Source of the DNA: Thermococcus sp. M39
GTDB lineage: Archaea; Methanobacteriota_B; Thermococci; Thermococcales; Thermococcaceae
NCBI RefSeq assembly: GCF_012027325.1
Contig: NZ_SNUG01000001.1
Location: 124,001-188,000 of the forward strand
Length of the DNA: 64,000 bases
Direction of reading: 5' to 3'
The notes beneath the pieces are model-generated. The model ran no database searches. It was not told where the DNA came from and saw only the letters and a list, made by a program, of their open reading frames with translations. This document shows, in pieces, positions 1-8,943 of this stretch. How positions within the stretch are numbered: position 1 is the first letter of the stretch; the number at the start of each line of letters is the position of its first letter. A program made the translations under genes and the position numbers.

Positions 1-1
1 G

Positions 2-175
2 AAAAAACCGGGTGAAAAAGTGGAGAAAGGGGAAGTTATAGCGATTGTAGAATCGGAAAAAATAACGGGAGAAATAGAAGCCCCAGCATCTGGGATATTA
101 GCGGAGATTTTGCACGGAGTAGGCGATGAAGTCCCTGTGGGCGAGAAAATAGCCATAATTGAAACAGAAGAGTGA
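2..175 (+). CDS. Free-standing lipoyl (biotinyl/lipoyl-attachment) domain protein, 3' part
   Basis: The gene enters from the left edge, so its start is not visible. The visible 57 residues are the second half of a lipoyl domain: the lysine in ESEKITGEIEAPASG stands in the usual attachment-site context (E[ST][DE]KA-like), followed by the second symmetrical beta hairpin (GDEVPVGEKIAIIE). The reading frame stops 4 bases before the E2 gene, so here the lipoyl domain is a separate polypeptide rather than the N-terminus of E2. It should carry acyl groups between E1 and the E2 core. Biotin instead of lipoate is possible in principle, but the E2 and lipoate ligase next door favour lipoate. Confidence 0.85.
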   Translation, partial: KKPGEKVEKGEVIAIVESEKITGEIEAPASGILAEILHGVGDEVPVGEKIAIIETEE

Positions 176-179
176 TCAC

Positions 180-998
180 ATGGTAAGTGAAGAAGTTAGA
201 ATGCTGGCCGAGCAATACGATATTGATTTGTCAAAGATAACGGGCTCAGGACCAAATGGGGAAGTTACTCTTCAAGACCTTGAAGCTTACATAAAAGAGC
301 ACTATTTTCCAAAGGTTAGGCAAGAAGTCAAGATTCTTGGAATTAGAAAGGTTATAGGGGATAGGCTTTCCAAAAGCTACAGAGAAGCAGTTCATGTAAC
401 ACTTAACATGGAGGTTGAGATGGACAAGATTATTGAAACAAGAGAAAAATTGGCAAAAAAACTTGAGAAGAAGCCATCATATACTGTTTTAATGCTTAAG
501 TGTGTTGCAAAAGCAATTAGAGACTCCATAGAGATAAATGCAACAATGGAAGGTAATAAGATAATAATCTACGATAGCATAAACATCAACATAGCTGTTG
601 ATAGTCCAATAGGTCTTATCACACCTGTTATTAGGGATGTGGACAAAAAAAGCTTGGAAGAACTTTTAAGTGATTATCAAGATTTGGTTGAGAGGGCCAA
701 AAAAGGCATCCTTAAGGAGAAAGACTTTGTTGGAGGAACTTTTACGGTAACGAACCTTGGCATGTTTGGGATTGACTCTTTCACCCCAATAATTAACCCT
801 CCACAGATAGCAATTTTAGGACTTAATAGGATTGTGAAAAAACCTGTAATAAAAGAGGGGGAGATTAAGATTTGCAACGTCATGAATCTATCTTTAAGTT
901 TTGACCATAGGGCAATAGATGGTGCTCCAGCGGCTAGATTTCTACAAAAGGTTAAGCACTACCTAGAAAACCCAGAGGAAGTGTTTGAAGTTGAATGA
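180..998 (+). CDS. 2-oxoacid/acetoin dehydrogenase E2 acyltransferase lacking its own lipoyl domain
   Basis: The product has 272 residues. Residues 5-40 form a peripheral-subunit (E1/E3-binding) domain (VRMLAEQYDIDLSKI followed by GSGPNGEV). Residues of about 55 to 270 form the catalytic acyltransferase domain with the DHRAIDG active-site motif (His243) and the usual TNLGMFGID and INPPQ signatures. It would move an acyl group from the lipoyl carrier to CoA. An in-frame TTG exists 21 bases upstream, but ATG 180 is preceded by GTGATC, which complements the 16S tail, so I start there. The lipoyl domain is encoded by the preceding gene. The following Lin0512 and AcoX-like genes point to an acetoin-dehydrogenase type complex. 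E1 and E3 genes must lie to the left. Confidence 0.88.
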   Translation: MVSEEVRMLAEQYDIDLSKITGSGPNGEVTLQDLEAYIKEHYFPKVRQEVKILGIRKVIGDRLSKSYREAVHVTLNMEVEMDKIIETREKLAKKLEKKPSYTVLMLKCVAKAIRDSIEINATMEGNKIIIYDSININIAVDSPIGLITPVIRDVDKKSLEELLSDYQDLVERAKKGILKEKDFVGGTFTVTNLGMFGIDSFTPIINPPQIAILGLNRIVKKPVIKEGEIKICNVMNLSLSFDHRAIDGAPAARFLQKVKHYLENPEEVFEVE

Positions 999-1368
999 AT
1001 GGAAAAGATATGTCATAGAAATTGGTATGGGGATTGATCAGCATGGTCAAGACTCAACAAAGGTAGCTATAAAAGCAGTTAAAGACGCTATAAGTAGGGT
1101 TTGCACCGTTGGATTGCTTGAGTTGTTTGAGCTTGATTTTGAAAGAGATGTAAGAGTCGAAGCTGCTATAGGCGTTCCATATCCAGAAAAAGTCGATGTT
1201 GAAAAAGTCCGTAAAGCTATTCCATTAAAGTGTGAGAAAGTCATTAACGTTGTTAATGGCGGATTAAAAGGCCCAGGGATAGCCCTTGAAGAGTTTGGAG
1301 ATAAAACGAACGAGATATTAATAGCAATAGCATTTATTACGATTTATGTGAGGAGAGAATGCAAATGA
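985..1368 (+). CDS. Lin0512 family conserved protein
   Basis: The 127-residue product matches the Lin0512 family pattern, with EIGMGIDQHGQD near the N-terminus and NGGLKGPGIALEE in the middle. The function of the family is unknown, and members often accompany acetoin-dehydrogenase type operons. No ATG fits the frame near the start. TTG 985, with GAGG six bases upstream, is the most likely start and gives a 14-base overlap with E2; TTG 991 is the alternative. The stop codon overlaps the next gene by the ATGA arrangement, so translational coupling is likely. Confidence 0.75.
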   Translation: MKLNEWKRYVIEIGMGIDQHGQDSTKVAIKAVKDAISRVCTVGLLELFELDFERDVRVEAAIGVPYPEKVDVEKVRKAIPLKCEKVINVVNGGLKGPGIALEEFGDKTNEILIAIAFITIYVRRECK

Positions 1369-2345
1369 AAAAAACTACTGTTGGCATCATCGCAAATCCA
1401 GAATCTGGGAGGGATATAAGGCGATTAGTGGCGCATGCAAGTGTTTTTGACAACATGGAAAAAGTCAATATAGTGGAGAGACTTTTACTCATAATGCAAG
1501 AATTAGGAGTTGAAAGAGTTATTGCTATGCCAGAAACTTTTGGAATTGTCCCAGCGGCCCTTTATTCATTAGGAGATCGTCTATCTATGGAAGTTGAGGT
1601 TCTCTCAATGAAAATCTTGGGTGATTGGAGGGACACTTTAGAAGCAACAAAAATAATGAAAGACCAAGTAAGTGCCATAATAGTAATCGGGGGAGATGGA
1701 ACCAATAGAGTAGTTGCAAAAGCTTCTGACAACGTTCCAATAATGCCGATCTCAACCGGAACTAACAACGTTTTCCCATACATGATAGAAGCAACAATAG
1801 CAGCTGAAGCAGTTGCGGCAATAGCTACAGGTATTGTAAAGTCCGAGGAAGGAACTTACAAAGCTAAAAGGGTCGAAATTTTTGAAGATGGTAAACTAAA
1901 AGATATAGCGTTGATAGATGCTGCTGCAACCATGCACTCCTTTGTGGGTTCGAGAGCTGTTTGGAAACCCGAGTACATAAAGGAAATCGTCGTGAGTATA
2001 TGTTTGCCTTCAAATATTGGGCTAAGCTCAATTTCAGGGATAATAAAAGAGATACGTGAAGATGAGGATTTGGGTTTATATGTTGAGCTTGGAGAGGGAA
2101 AGAAGATAAGGGCACCAATAGCTCCTGGAGTTTTAAGAGAAGTTAGTATTAAGAGCTATAGAACCTTAGAGCTCGGAGAAGAAGTTGAAATAAAGACTAC
2201 TCCCTCTCTATTTGCTTTGGATGGTGAGAGAGAAGTTGAAGTGGAGGGAGAAGTTACAGCAAGAATTACAAGAAATGGTCCAAGAGTTATAGATTATCAG
2301 AAGACACTGAAGATTGCAACTGAGAGGGGATTCTTTGACGGCTAA
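1365..2345 (+). CDS. AcoX-like protein of the ATP-NAD kinase family
   Basis: A 326-residue protein with the NAD-kinase/diacylglycerol-kinase fold signature. Residues near the N-terminus read GIIANPESGRD, and the nucleotide-binding loop IVIGGDGTNRVV is followed by PISTGTNNVFP. It resembles AcoX, found in acetoin catabolism operons, whose biochemical role is not settled. An in-frame ATG lies at 1359, but the AGGAG at 1351-1355 is too close to it. ATG 1365 has proper spacing and overlaps the previous stop. The gene ends convergently against lplA, with the two stop codons overlapping. Confidence 0.8.
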   Translation: MKKTTVGIIANPESGRDIRRLVAHASVFDNMEKVNIVERLLLIMQELGVERVIAMPETFGIVPAALYSLGDRLSMEVEVLSMKILGDWRDTLEATKIMKDQVSAIIVIGGDGTNRVVAKASDNVPIMPISTGTNNVFPYMIEATIAAEAVAAIATGIVKSEEGTYKAKRVEIFEDGKLKDIALIDAAATMHSFVGSRAVWKPEYIKEIVVSICLPSNIGLSSISGIIKEIREDEDLGLYVELGEGKKIRAPIAPGVLREVSIKSYRTLELGEEVEIKTTPSLFALDGEREVEVEGEVTARITRNGPRVIDYQKTLKIATERGFFDG

Positions 2346-3139
2346 CTTTCTAGAATCTCATTTATTTTCTTTTCAATTTCTTTTTCATCTATTTTAGGGG
2401 GCACTTTGAAGTTCCATTCGTCTTTCAAGTACTTTTCTTTGAGGAGAATATTGGCAATGTTGAGCTCTTCTTTTCTCGGTTCATCAAAATAGTAGTCACT
2501 CATGAGTATTTTTGAATAGCTGGAGATTAAAGCATTCATTATTTCATCAGCATTAACATTTCCAAGAAATGATGAAAGGTTGGCAACTCGGTACTTTACG
2601 GGATCTATTGATGGTTTAATGTTCTTTGGAATTTTTAAAAGAAGGTAAAGCATTTTTAAGTCTGAATTTACTAAAATTGAACCATGCAAAAACAATACGC
2701 CCCATTTTATGCTTGCTGCAGTGCCAGAAACTTTTCTTTCGTTCACTACGATGTCATTGGTATTTTTCACATATGCATTAACTCCCAGCTTTTTTAAAGC
2801 AAGCAACGTGCCTTTTAGGAGTTCATTGTAAAGATAAGAGATCGGGAACTCAACGTCTCTTTTTATTACTAAAGAATAATTGACACAGCCAATATCATGA
2901 TAGACAGTTCCTCCTCCGCTGAAGCGTCGAACTATCGGGATTTTTCTTTTTTTAGCCACTAAAAGATTGATATCTTCCTCGGGATTTCTAAAGTACCCCA
3001 AAATCAGAGCTTTTTCATTTCTCCATATTCTTAACGTATCCTCAACTAAATCCTTTGACCTAGCTCTCGCTAAAGCTTCTTCAAAAGCTAAGTTTAGGTA
3101 AGGATTATCTGGAGTTTCATGGGTAAGTATTCTTAGCAT
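2342..3139 (-). CDS. lplA: Lipoate-protein ligase A (catalytic domain)
   Basis: The 265-residue protein carries the diagnostic lipoyl/lipoate-binding motif RRFSGGGTVYHD at residues 71-82, GCVNYSL just after it, and the catalytic lysine in ERKVSGTA (Lys136). It should activate lipoate with ATP and attach it to the lipoyl domain encoded at the left edge. Its length matches archaeal LplA proteins that work with a separate small LplB partner. I see no LplB-like gene nearby. A TATA-like box (CTATTTAACC on the minus strand, near 3163-3172) lies 25-33 bases before the ATG, so the mRNA is probably almost leaderless. The gene is convergent with the E2/AcoX operon, which supports a shared function. Confidence 0.88.
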   Translation of the reverse strand: MLRILTHETPDNPYLNLAFEEALARARSKDLVEDTLRIWRNEKALILGYFRNPEEDINLLVAKKRKIPIVRRFSGGGTVYHDIGCVNYSLVIKRDVEFPISYLYNELLKGTLLALKKLGVNAYVKNTNDIVVNERKVSGTAASIKWGVLFLHGSILVNSDLKMLYLLLKIPKNIKPSIDPVKYRVANLSSFLGNVNADEIMNALISSYSKILMSDYYFDEPRKEELNIANILLKEKYLKDEWNFKVPPKIDEKEIEKKINEILES

Positions 3140-3247
3140 GTTTTAGAATTTGGGAGTTGTGGGTTAAATAGTTTGGTGATTTCGGTTATGATGAATCAAA
3201 ACCTTAAAAGTGAAAATTTAGTTCTCGGAAAAATGTAAACCATAAGG

Positions 3248-3256
3248 TTTTTAAAA
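3248..3256 (+). promoter_or_regulatory. TATA box of the tRNA-Leu gene
   Basis: TTTTTAAAA lies 28 bases before the first base of the mature tRNA, the distance expected for an archaeal TATA element serving a start just upstream of position 3284. Confidence 0.55.
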
Positions 3257-3283
3257 CTGCACTATTGTATAGAGAGATGGAGT

Positions 3284-3371
3284 GCGGGGGTTGCCGAGCC
3301 TGGTCAAAGGCGGTGGACTCAAGATCCACTCCCGTAGGGGTTCCGGGGTTCAAATCCCCGCCCCCGCACCA
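3284..3371 (+). tRNA. tRNA-Leu (anticodon CAA)
   Basis: A complete cloverleaf can be folded. The seven-base acceptor stem GCGGGGG pairs with CCCCCGC. The anticodon arm is GTGGA-CTCAAGA-TCCAC with anticodon CAA, reading UUG. A long variable arm (TCCCGTAGGGGTTCC) is typical of leucine tRNA. The T arm is GGGG-TTCAAAT-CCCC. The 3' CCA is encoded. There is no intron. Confidence 0.97.
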
Positions 3372-3374
3372 CAA

Positions 3375-3631
3375 CAAACTCTTCTGAGAAAAGTTTGATC
3401 AAAGTCCGTTTATCCTTCTCCACAATGTCACTCTTTGAGTGGATTCTTAACCAATTAACGATTCTAAGGTTTCACTCAAAAAAATGTCCTACGGGGGCGG
3501 AAAGAAAAGAAACCACTTAAAACCCTACCATTAGTGGAATCCACGCTTATTTAGGTATAATCTAAGGATAAACAAACCTTTTGTGTCCTTTAAATAGTTT
3601 AAACATTTTGATCAAACTTTTCCAAAGTTTG
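3375..3631. repeat. 257-bp element with terminal inverted repeats, next to tRNA-Leu
   Basis: The 16 bases at 3388-3403 (GAAAAGTTTGATCAAA) are the exact reverse complement of 3607-3622. The match extends outward, with small gaps, to CAAACT at both ends, giving termini of about 25-29 bases. Inside it, GTTTATCCTT at 3408-3417 is the exact reverse complement of 3564-3573, and GTGGATTC recurs inverted further in. The layout is that of a small non-autonomous mobile element or a long degenerate hairpin. It contains no open reading frame that I would call. It starts 4 bases after the tRNA and ends 2 bases before the stop codon of the MATE gene. Confidence 0.6.
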
Positions 3632-3633
3632 CT

Positions 3634-5025
3634 TTAATTAGCAGCTTTTCTGATATCTCCTTCGATAATTCTCTTCATCCAAGAACCTTTGAAAAACCAC
3701 AGCAACGCTACTCCAGAAGCTATAAAGTTGCTCAACCCCATGCCCAAGAAAACGCCTTTTGAAGACATGAAAATGTAGTATCCTAAAATGTAGCTTAATG
3801 GAATTCTAAGCCCCCAAAGCCTTAGAATTCCCAATATCATGCTCTTCTTTGTATGTCCTGAACTCCTAAAGACATTATCAACAACCATGAAAATGCCGTT
3901 GAAAAATGGCACTGAAATGAGGAAGTACTTCAGCACTATTGCGCTCTCCGATATTACCGCGGGATCATTTAAGAATACCCTAAAAACTTGAACCCTAAAA
4001 ATCCCAATTAAAAGAATCGCAATGCTTGCAATGGTGAAGTTGACCATCATGGTCCTTTCAGCAATTTTCTTTGCCCTCCCATACTTCTCCGCCCCAATAT
4101 TTTGGGCAATCATCGTTCCCATTGCCATTGAGATTCCTCTTGAAATGCTCGTCAGAAAGTTCACCAAACGGGTTGTTATGGTGTAAGCGGCGTAAGTAAC
4201 GTCTCCAAATCCAAAGATAATCCTAGTTAAAATTACAAATCCAAAGCTGTTGGCTGAAGAGCCTATGCTTGAAGGCAGGCCTACTCTGAATATTTTTGCG
4301 TAGAAGCTCCAGTCGGGTTTTAAATCTTCTTTTGTTAAGTGAATGCCTACTTTCCCAGTTAATAGGAGATATGCCCCAATTATTGAGCCGGTAGTGTTTG
4401 AGATTATTGTAGCTAATGCAGCTCCAGCTACGCCAAGTTCTGGAAAGCCAAATAAACCGAAAATTAGGAGTGGATCAAGAACTATATTCAAACCCACTGT
4501 AAAGAAGCTTATCTTAACAGGAGTTTTTGTGTCTCCAGTTGCTCTCATGAGGAAGCTGAATGCCATGAAGCTGAAAGCAAATGGTATTCCAGCAAAGATT
4601 ATCCTCGTGTAGCTTAATGAATATGGATATACGTTTTCGGTAACCTTCATGAACCTCAAAGCATAGGGAACTATCAAGTAGCCAACAACAGCGACTATGG
4701 AAGCAAAGATAAACATTAACGAATACAGCGCTCCAGCAGCTCTCTCGGCTTTCTTATATTCTTCTGCCCCTATATACTGCCCCACAAATGCAAATCCCGC
4801 TGTTGCAAAACCCATTCCAAGGCTCATGAGTGTTCCAATTAGAGGCCATGCAACACCCGGCGCAGATAGTGCTTCTCTCCCAATTCTGCCTAACCAAAAA
4901 GTGTCTGTTATATTATAGAGTACTTGAATTATGTTGTTCACTATTAAAGGCCAAGCTAGCCTAAAAAGGGTCTTTTCTATATTGCCCTCAACGATTTCTT
5001 GTCTCATCTCTTGTATTTTTGACAT
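3634..5025 (-). CDS. MATE family multidrug/cation exporter
   Basis: A 463-residue polytopic membrane protein (about 12 hydrophobic segments) of the MATE efflux family. Typical features are WPLIVNNIIQVLYNITDTFWLG near the N-terminus (interrupted here only by helix boundaries), the internal two-fold repeat, and GDTKTPVKIS at the middle. It probably exports organic cations in exchange for Na+ or H+. It is about half identical by eye to the protein encoded just upstream (5060-6430), so the pair is a tandem duplication. A TATA-like TTATATATTA at 5050-5059 on the minus strand, 25 bases before the ATG, suggests its own short-leader promoter. It sits over the end of the upstream copy. Confidence 0.9.
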   Translation of the reverse strand: MSKIQEMRQEIVEGNIEKTLFRLAWPLIVNNIIQVLYNITDTFWLGRIGREALSAPGVAWPLIGTLMSLGMGFATAGFAFVGQYIGAEEYKKAERAAGALYSLMFIFASIVAVVGYLIVPYALRFMKVTENVYPYSLSYTRIIFAGIPFAFSFMAFSFLMRATGDTKTPVKISFFTVGLNIVLDPLLIFGLFGFPELGVAGAALATIISNTTGSIIGAYLLLTGKVGIHLTKEDLKPDWSFYAKIFRVGLPSSIGSSANSFGFVILTRIIFGFGDVTYAAYTITTRLVNFLTSISRGISMAMGTMIAQNIGAEKYGRAKKIAERTMMVNFTIASIAILLIGIFRVQVFRVFLNDPAVISESAIVLKYFLISVPFFNGIFMVVDNVFRSSGHTKKSMILGILRLWGLRIPLSYILGYYIFMSSKGVFLGMGLSNFIASGVALLWFFKGSWMKRIIEGDIRKAAN

Positions 5026-5059
5026 AGTAAAATATGAATCGAAGCGTTAATATATAAGA

Positions 5060-6430
5060 TTAATGGTCTATTATCCTTCTCATCCAAGATCCTTTAAGGA
5101 ACCAGGCGAGAGCTACCAAAGCAGATACAACATTGCTTAAACCCATTCCTAACCAAACACCAACTGTACTTGCTGTCAATTTACCCAGCCAATAAGCCAA
5201 AGGTATTCTGAGAACCCAGAGCCTTAACATTCCTAGCACCATACTCTTCTTTGTGTGCCCAGAACTCTGGAAAACATTGCTTACAGCAGCCAATATTCCA
5301 AAGAAGGGAAGTGAGAAGGCAAAGTACTTTACAAACACTGCACTCTCTGCTAAAACAGCAGCATCGTTTATAAATGCTCCAAAGATTTGGGGTCTAAACA
5401 TCACCACAATTAGTGTCCCAATGCTTAAAATGATGAAATTCGTCAGCATAGCCTTCTCTGCAATCTTTTTAGCTCTTTCATACTTTTCAGCTCCAACATT
5501 TTGCCCAACCATAGTTCCCATTGCTTGACTTATTCCATTTGCTATGGCAAACATGAAGTTTGTCAGCCGGTTGGCTATTGTATAAGTCGCAAATGCAACA
5601 GTTCCATAGTAGTAAATAATTCTCGTAAGAACGATAAAGCCAAAGGCATCTGTGGAGAAGCCTATACTTGAGGGTAAACCTACTCTAAATATTCTTGCAT
5701 AAAAGTTCCAATCAGGCTTAAGATTTTCGAGGGTGAGATGTATTCCTACTTTACCAGTGAATAGCAAATACCCTCCAATTATCGAGCCTACGCTATTGGA
5801 GAACATAGTTGCAACAGCAGCGCCAACAACACCCAACTTTGGAAATCCAAACCATCCAAATATCAAGAGCGGGTCTAAAACGATGTTTAGGAAGACTGTG
5901 AGCATGTTTATCTTCACTGGGGTTTTTGTATCTCCTACAGCTCTTAAAAGGAAGTTGAAAGCAAAAAGCGTGAAGGAGAAGGGAATGCCTATGAAAATAA
6001 CTCTGATATAGTTCAGAGCGAATGGATAAACTTCTGGAGTGACTCTCATGAATCTGAGTGCATAAGGGGTTATTATTAATCCAAGCAGTGCAATAAGGAC
6101 TGCAAATATCATCATAAGGGAATACAAAGCACCAGCAGCTTTGTTTGCCTTATCGTATCTTTTGGCACCGATATACTGGCTGACAAAAGCAAATCCAGCA
6201 GTTGCGAAGCCCATTCCTATGCTCATGAAGAACCATACGAGGGGCCAAGCTGTTCCTGGAGCAGAAAGCTCTTCCCTTCCAAGTCTCCCAAGCCAGAAAG
6301 TATCTGTAAGGTTGTACAAGACTTGAACCATATTATTAATGATGAGAGGATAGGCTAGCTTGAGAAGTGTTCTCTCTATGTTCCCTTCAACAATTTCTCT
6401 GCGCATCTCATGTATTCTCTCATCGTTCAT
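5060..6430 (-). CDS. MATE family multidrug/cation exporter, tandem paralogue
   Basis: A 456-residue MATE transporter with the same organisation as its downstream neighbour: IHEMRREIVEGNIERTLLKL at the N-terminus, NLTDTFWLGRLG in the first helices, and GDTKTPVKIN mid-protein. I place the start at the ATG of MNDERIHEM, which aligns with the start of the paralogue. An in-frame TTG three codons earlier is less likely. A TATA-like TTTATAATA lies about 25 bases upstream, again pointing to a leaderless or short-leader message. The substrate is unknown. Confidence 0.9.
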   Translation of the reverse strand: MNDERIHEMRREIVEGNIERTLLKLAYPLIINNMVQVLYNLTDTFWLGRLGREELSAPGTAWPLVWFFMSIGMGFATAGFAFVSQYIGAKRYDKANKAAGALYSLMMIFAVLIALLGLIITPYALRFMRVTPEVYPFALNYIRVIFIGIPFSFTLFAFNFLLRAVGDTKTPVKINMLTVFLNIVLDPLLIFGWFGFPKLGVVGAAVATMFSNSVGSIIGGYLLFTGKVGIHLTLENLKPDWNFYARIFRVGLPSSIGFSTDAFGFIVLTRIIYYYGTVAFATYTIANRLTNFMFAIANGISQAMGTMVGQNVGAEKYERAKKIAEKAMLTNFIILSIGTLIVVMFRPQIFGAFINDAAVLAESAVFVKYFAFSLPFFGILAAVSNVFQSSGHTKKSMVLGMLRLWVLRIPLAYWLGKLTASTVGVWLGMGLSNVVSALVALAWFLKGSWMRRIIDH

Positions 6431-6576
6431 CTCAATCAAATCAAAATCGAAACGTTATTATAAAAACCTTATTGTGGATAAAGCATCCAAGAGAACACAA
6501 AGGAGATTATATGAAAATTGAACACTAAATCCGAAATGAAAAGCAAAATTAACAAAAGGAGAAAAGTTAAGGGGCC

Positions 6577-8943
6577 TCAGAAGAGGTCTTCTTCGTCCTT
6601 GAAGATTTGCCTTCTTGCAGCCTCAAGCATTATCTTGCGCTCTTCTTGTGCAACGACCTTTCTGATTAATTCAACGGCATCTGGGTTGGCTGAGATGCTG
6701 TCAATTCCAAGTCTGACGAGGATTCTTGCCATCTTTGGATCACTTCCAGCCTGTCCACAGATGCTTGTCTCAACGCCGTACTTCTTACAGACCTTAATGA
6801 CGTGCTTGATGAGCTTAAGCACAGCTGGGTGTGTCTCATCGTAGAGCTTTGCAACTCTCTCGTTGTCTCTGTCAAGAGCGAGTGTGTACTGGGTGAGATC
6901 GTTTGTACCGAAGCTGATGAAGTCAATTCCTTCCTTGATGAGGTCCTCGATGATTATTGCAGCTGCTGGAACCTCAATCATGACACCAAAGGCAACATCC
7001 TTGTGTGGCTCAAGGCCGACTTCTCTTGCAATTCTCTTTGCTTCTCTGATCTGGTATGGGTGGCTGACGAGTGGAAGCATTACACCGACGTTGTTGTAGC
7101 CTTCCTCAACGACCTTCTTGATTGCAGTGAACTCTGCCTTAAGGAGCTCTGGCTGGTCGAGGCTTCTTCTAATTCCTCTCCATCCGAGCATTGGGTTTCT
7201 CTCGTCTGGCTCGTCCTCTCCACCTGGCATCTCCTTGAACTCGTTTGTTGGAGCGTCTAATGTTCTGTACCAGACTGGTCTTGGATAGAATGCAGCTGCA
7301 ACTGTTCTGATACCGTCAGCGAGTCTCTCAACAAGCTCGTCGAACTTTCCTTCCTTGATGAACTTGATTGGGTGCTGTCCGATTGTAAGGATCATGTGCT
7401 CGGCTCTAAGCAGTCCAACACCATCTGCACCTGTTGCAGCAGCTCTTTCAGCAACTTCTGGCATTGAAACGTTGACCTTGACCATTGTTCCTGTGACGAG
7501 TGGAGCGCCTGCAACGACAACTTTTCCTTCTGCCTTCTCCTCTTTCTCCTTCTTGACGAGGCTCTTGACGATTCCCTTGTAAACTACACCTCTTGTACCA
7601 TCAACTGTGACGTAGTCGCCGGTCTTGAGCTTCTTGGTTGCCTCTTTTGTACCAACAACACATGGAATTCCGAGCTCTCTTGAGACGATTGCAGCGTGGC
7701 TTGTTCTTCCACCCTCATCTGTTACAATTGCAGCAGCTCTCTTCATTGCTGGAACCATATCTGGGTTTGTCATTGTTGTAACGAGAATGTCTCCTTCCTT
7801 AACCTTGTCGATCTCGCTTGCGTCGAAGATGACAACTACTCTACCAGCACCGATACCTGGTGAAGCACCAAGACCCTTGAGAATAACCTCTGCTTCTTCA
7901 ACTTCCTCAACTTCCTCTCCGCTGACTTCTTCTTTGAGTGTTGTGATTGGTCTTGATTGGACAATGTAGAGCTTTCCATCATCCTTGTCATAAGCCCACT
8001 CGATGTCCTGTGGCCATCCGTAGTGCTCCTCAATCTTTGCACCAATCTTAGCAACTTCAATAATCTGCTCGTCTGTGAGGACTTGCTTCTCAACCCACTC
8101 TGGGCCGAGGTATTCAGCGACCTTAACGTAAACGGTTCCCCTACCGGTTTCTGGGTTTCTGACAACCATAACTTCCTTCTTTGCGATGAACTTCTCCTTA
8201 ATCTTCCATGTTCCCTTCTCGACGATGTACTCGTCTGGTGTAACTGAACCGCTAACGACAGCCTCACCGAGTCCCCAAGAAGCGTTAATCATGATTTCAT
8301 TTCTGTTGTTTGTAACTGGGTTAGCTGTAAACATAACACCGCTCTTCTCGCTGTTGACCATCTTCTGAACAACTGCGCTTAAATAGACCTTCATGTGGTC
8401 AAATCCTTGCTTCTCTCTATAGAAGGTAGCTCTTGCAGTCCAGAGTGAAGCCCAACACTTCTTAACCTTGTCAATAACATCATCAGCACCGAGAACATCT
8501 AAGTATGTCTCCTGCTGACCAGCGAATGAAGCCTCAGGTAAGTCTTCAGCGGTAGCAGATGAACGGACAGCAACATAAACCTCCTCCTTACCAAATCTTT
8601 GGCTGAGCTCTTTGTAAGCTTCTCTAATTTCCTTTTCAATTTCTTCTGGCATTGGGAGTGAAATAATCTTCTCCCTAATTTTGGCAGTGTTTTCTTGCAA
8701 TTGCTTTGAGTCGTCAACGTTGGTCTTGCTGATTATGTCCATAATCCACTCTTGGAGTGTTCTTCCGTCTTCGACCTTAACATTCTCAACAAAGTACTTG
8801 TATGCTTCAGCTGTAACACAGAATCCTGGTGGAACTGGAATTCCAGCTCTTGTCATTTCTCCAAGGTTTGCACCCTTACCACCAACAAGTGGCACATCTT
8901 CCTTGCTCAGTTCTTCAAACCACTTTATGAATTTGTACGCCAT
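6577..8943 (-). CDS. ppsA: Phosphoenolpyruvate synthase (pyruvate, water dikinase)
   Basis: The 788-residue protein has all three domains of PEP synthase. The N-terminal ATP-grasp domain starts with LVGGKGANLGEM. The swivelling phosphohistidine domain has GGRTSHAAIVSRELGIPCVVG (His416). The C-terminal TIM barrel has the catalytic Cys729 in SICGQAGSDPKM. It interconverts pyruvate, ATP and PEP, and in Thermococcales it serves gluconeogenesis and possibly glycolysis in the reverse direction. The start has a strong ribosome binding site (AAGGAGGGAT), and a TATA-like TTTAAATAAT lies at 8991-9000. Codons are richer in G and C at the third position than in the flanking genes, which fits high expression. 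Both neighbours have their own promoters. Confidence 0.97.
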   Translation of the reverse strand: MAYKFIKWFEELSKEDVPLVGGKGANLGEMTRAGIPVPPGFCVTAEAYKYFVENVKVEDGRTLQEWIMDIISKTNVDDSKQLQENTAKIREKIISLPMPEEIEKEIREAYKELSQRFGKEEVYVAVRSSATAEDLPEASFAGQQETYLDVLGADDVIDKVKKCWASLWTARATFYREKQGFDHMKVYLSAVVQKMVNSEKSGVMFTANPVTNNRNEIMINASWGLGEAVVSGSVTPDEYIVEKGTWKIKEKFIAKKEVMVVRNPETGRGTVYVKVAEYLGPEWVEKQVLTDEQIIEVAKIGAKIEEHYGWPQDIEWAYDKDDGKLYIVQSRPITTLKEEVSGEEVEEVEEAEVILKGLGASPGIGAGRVVVIFDASEIDKVKEGDILVTTMTNPDMVPAMKRAAAIVTDEGGRTSHAAIVSRELGIPCVVGTKEATKKLKTGDYVTVDGTRGVVYKGIVKSLVKKEKEEKAEGKVVVAGAPLVTGTMVKVNVSMPEVAERAAATGADGVGLLRAEHMILTIGQHPIKFIKEGKFDELVERLADGIRTVAAAFYPRPVWYRTLDAPTNEFKEMPGGEDEPDERNPMLGWRGIRRSLDQPELLKAEFTAIKKVVEEGYNNVGVMLPLVSHPYQIREAKRIAREVGLEPHKDVAFGVMIEVPAAAIIIEDLIKEGIDFISFGTNDLTQYTLALDRDNERVAKLYDETHPAVLKLIKHVIKVCKKYGVETSICGQAGSDPKMARILVRLGIDSISANPDAVELIRKVVAQEERKIMLEAARRQIFKDEEDLF

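Noticed and set aside
3140-3283. Search for an lplB gene upstream of lplA
   Set aside because: Only promoter-like DNA and no open frame of the needed size (about 80 codons); the partner must lie elsewhere if it exists.
5022-6439. MATE pair as an artefactual assembly duplication
   Set aside because: The two copies differ at about half of their residues, so they are old paralogues and not a duplicated read.
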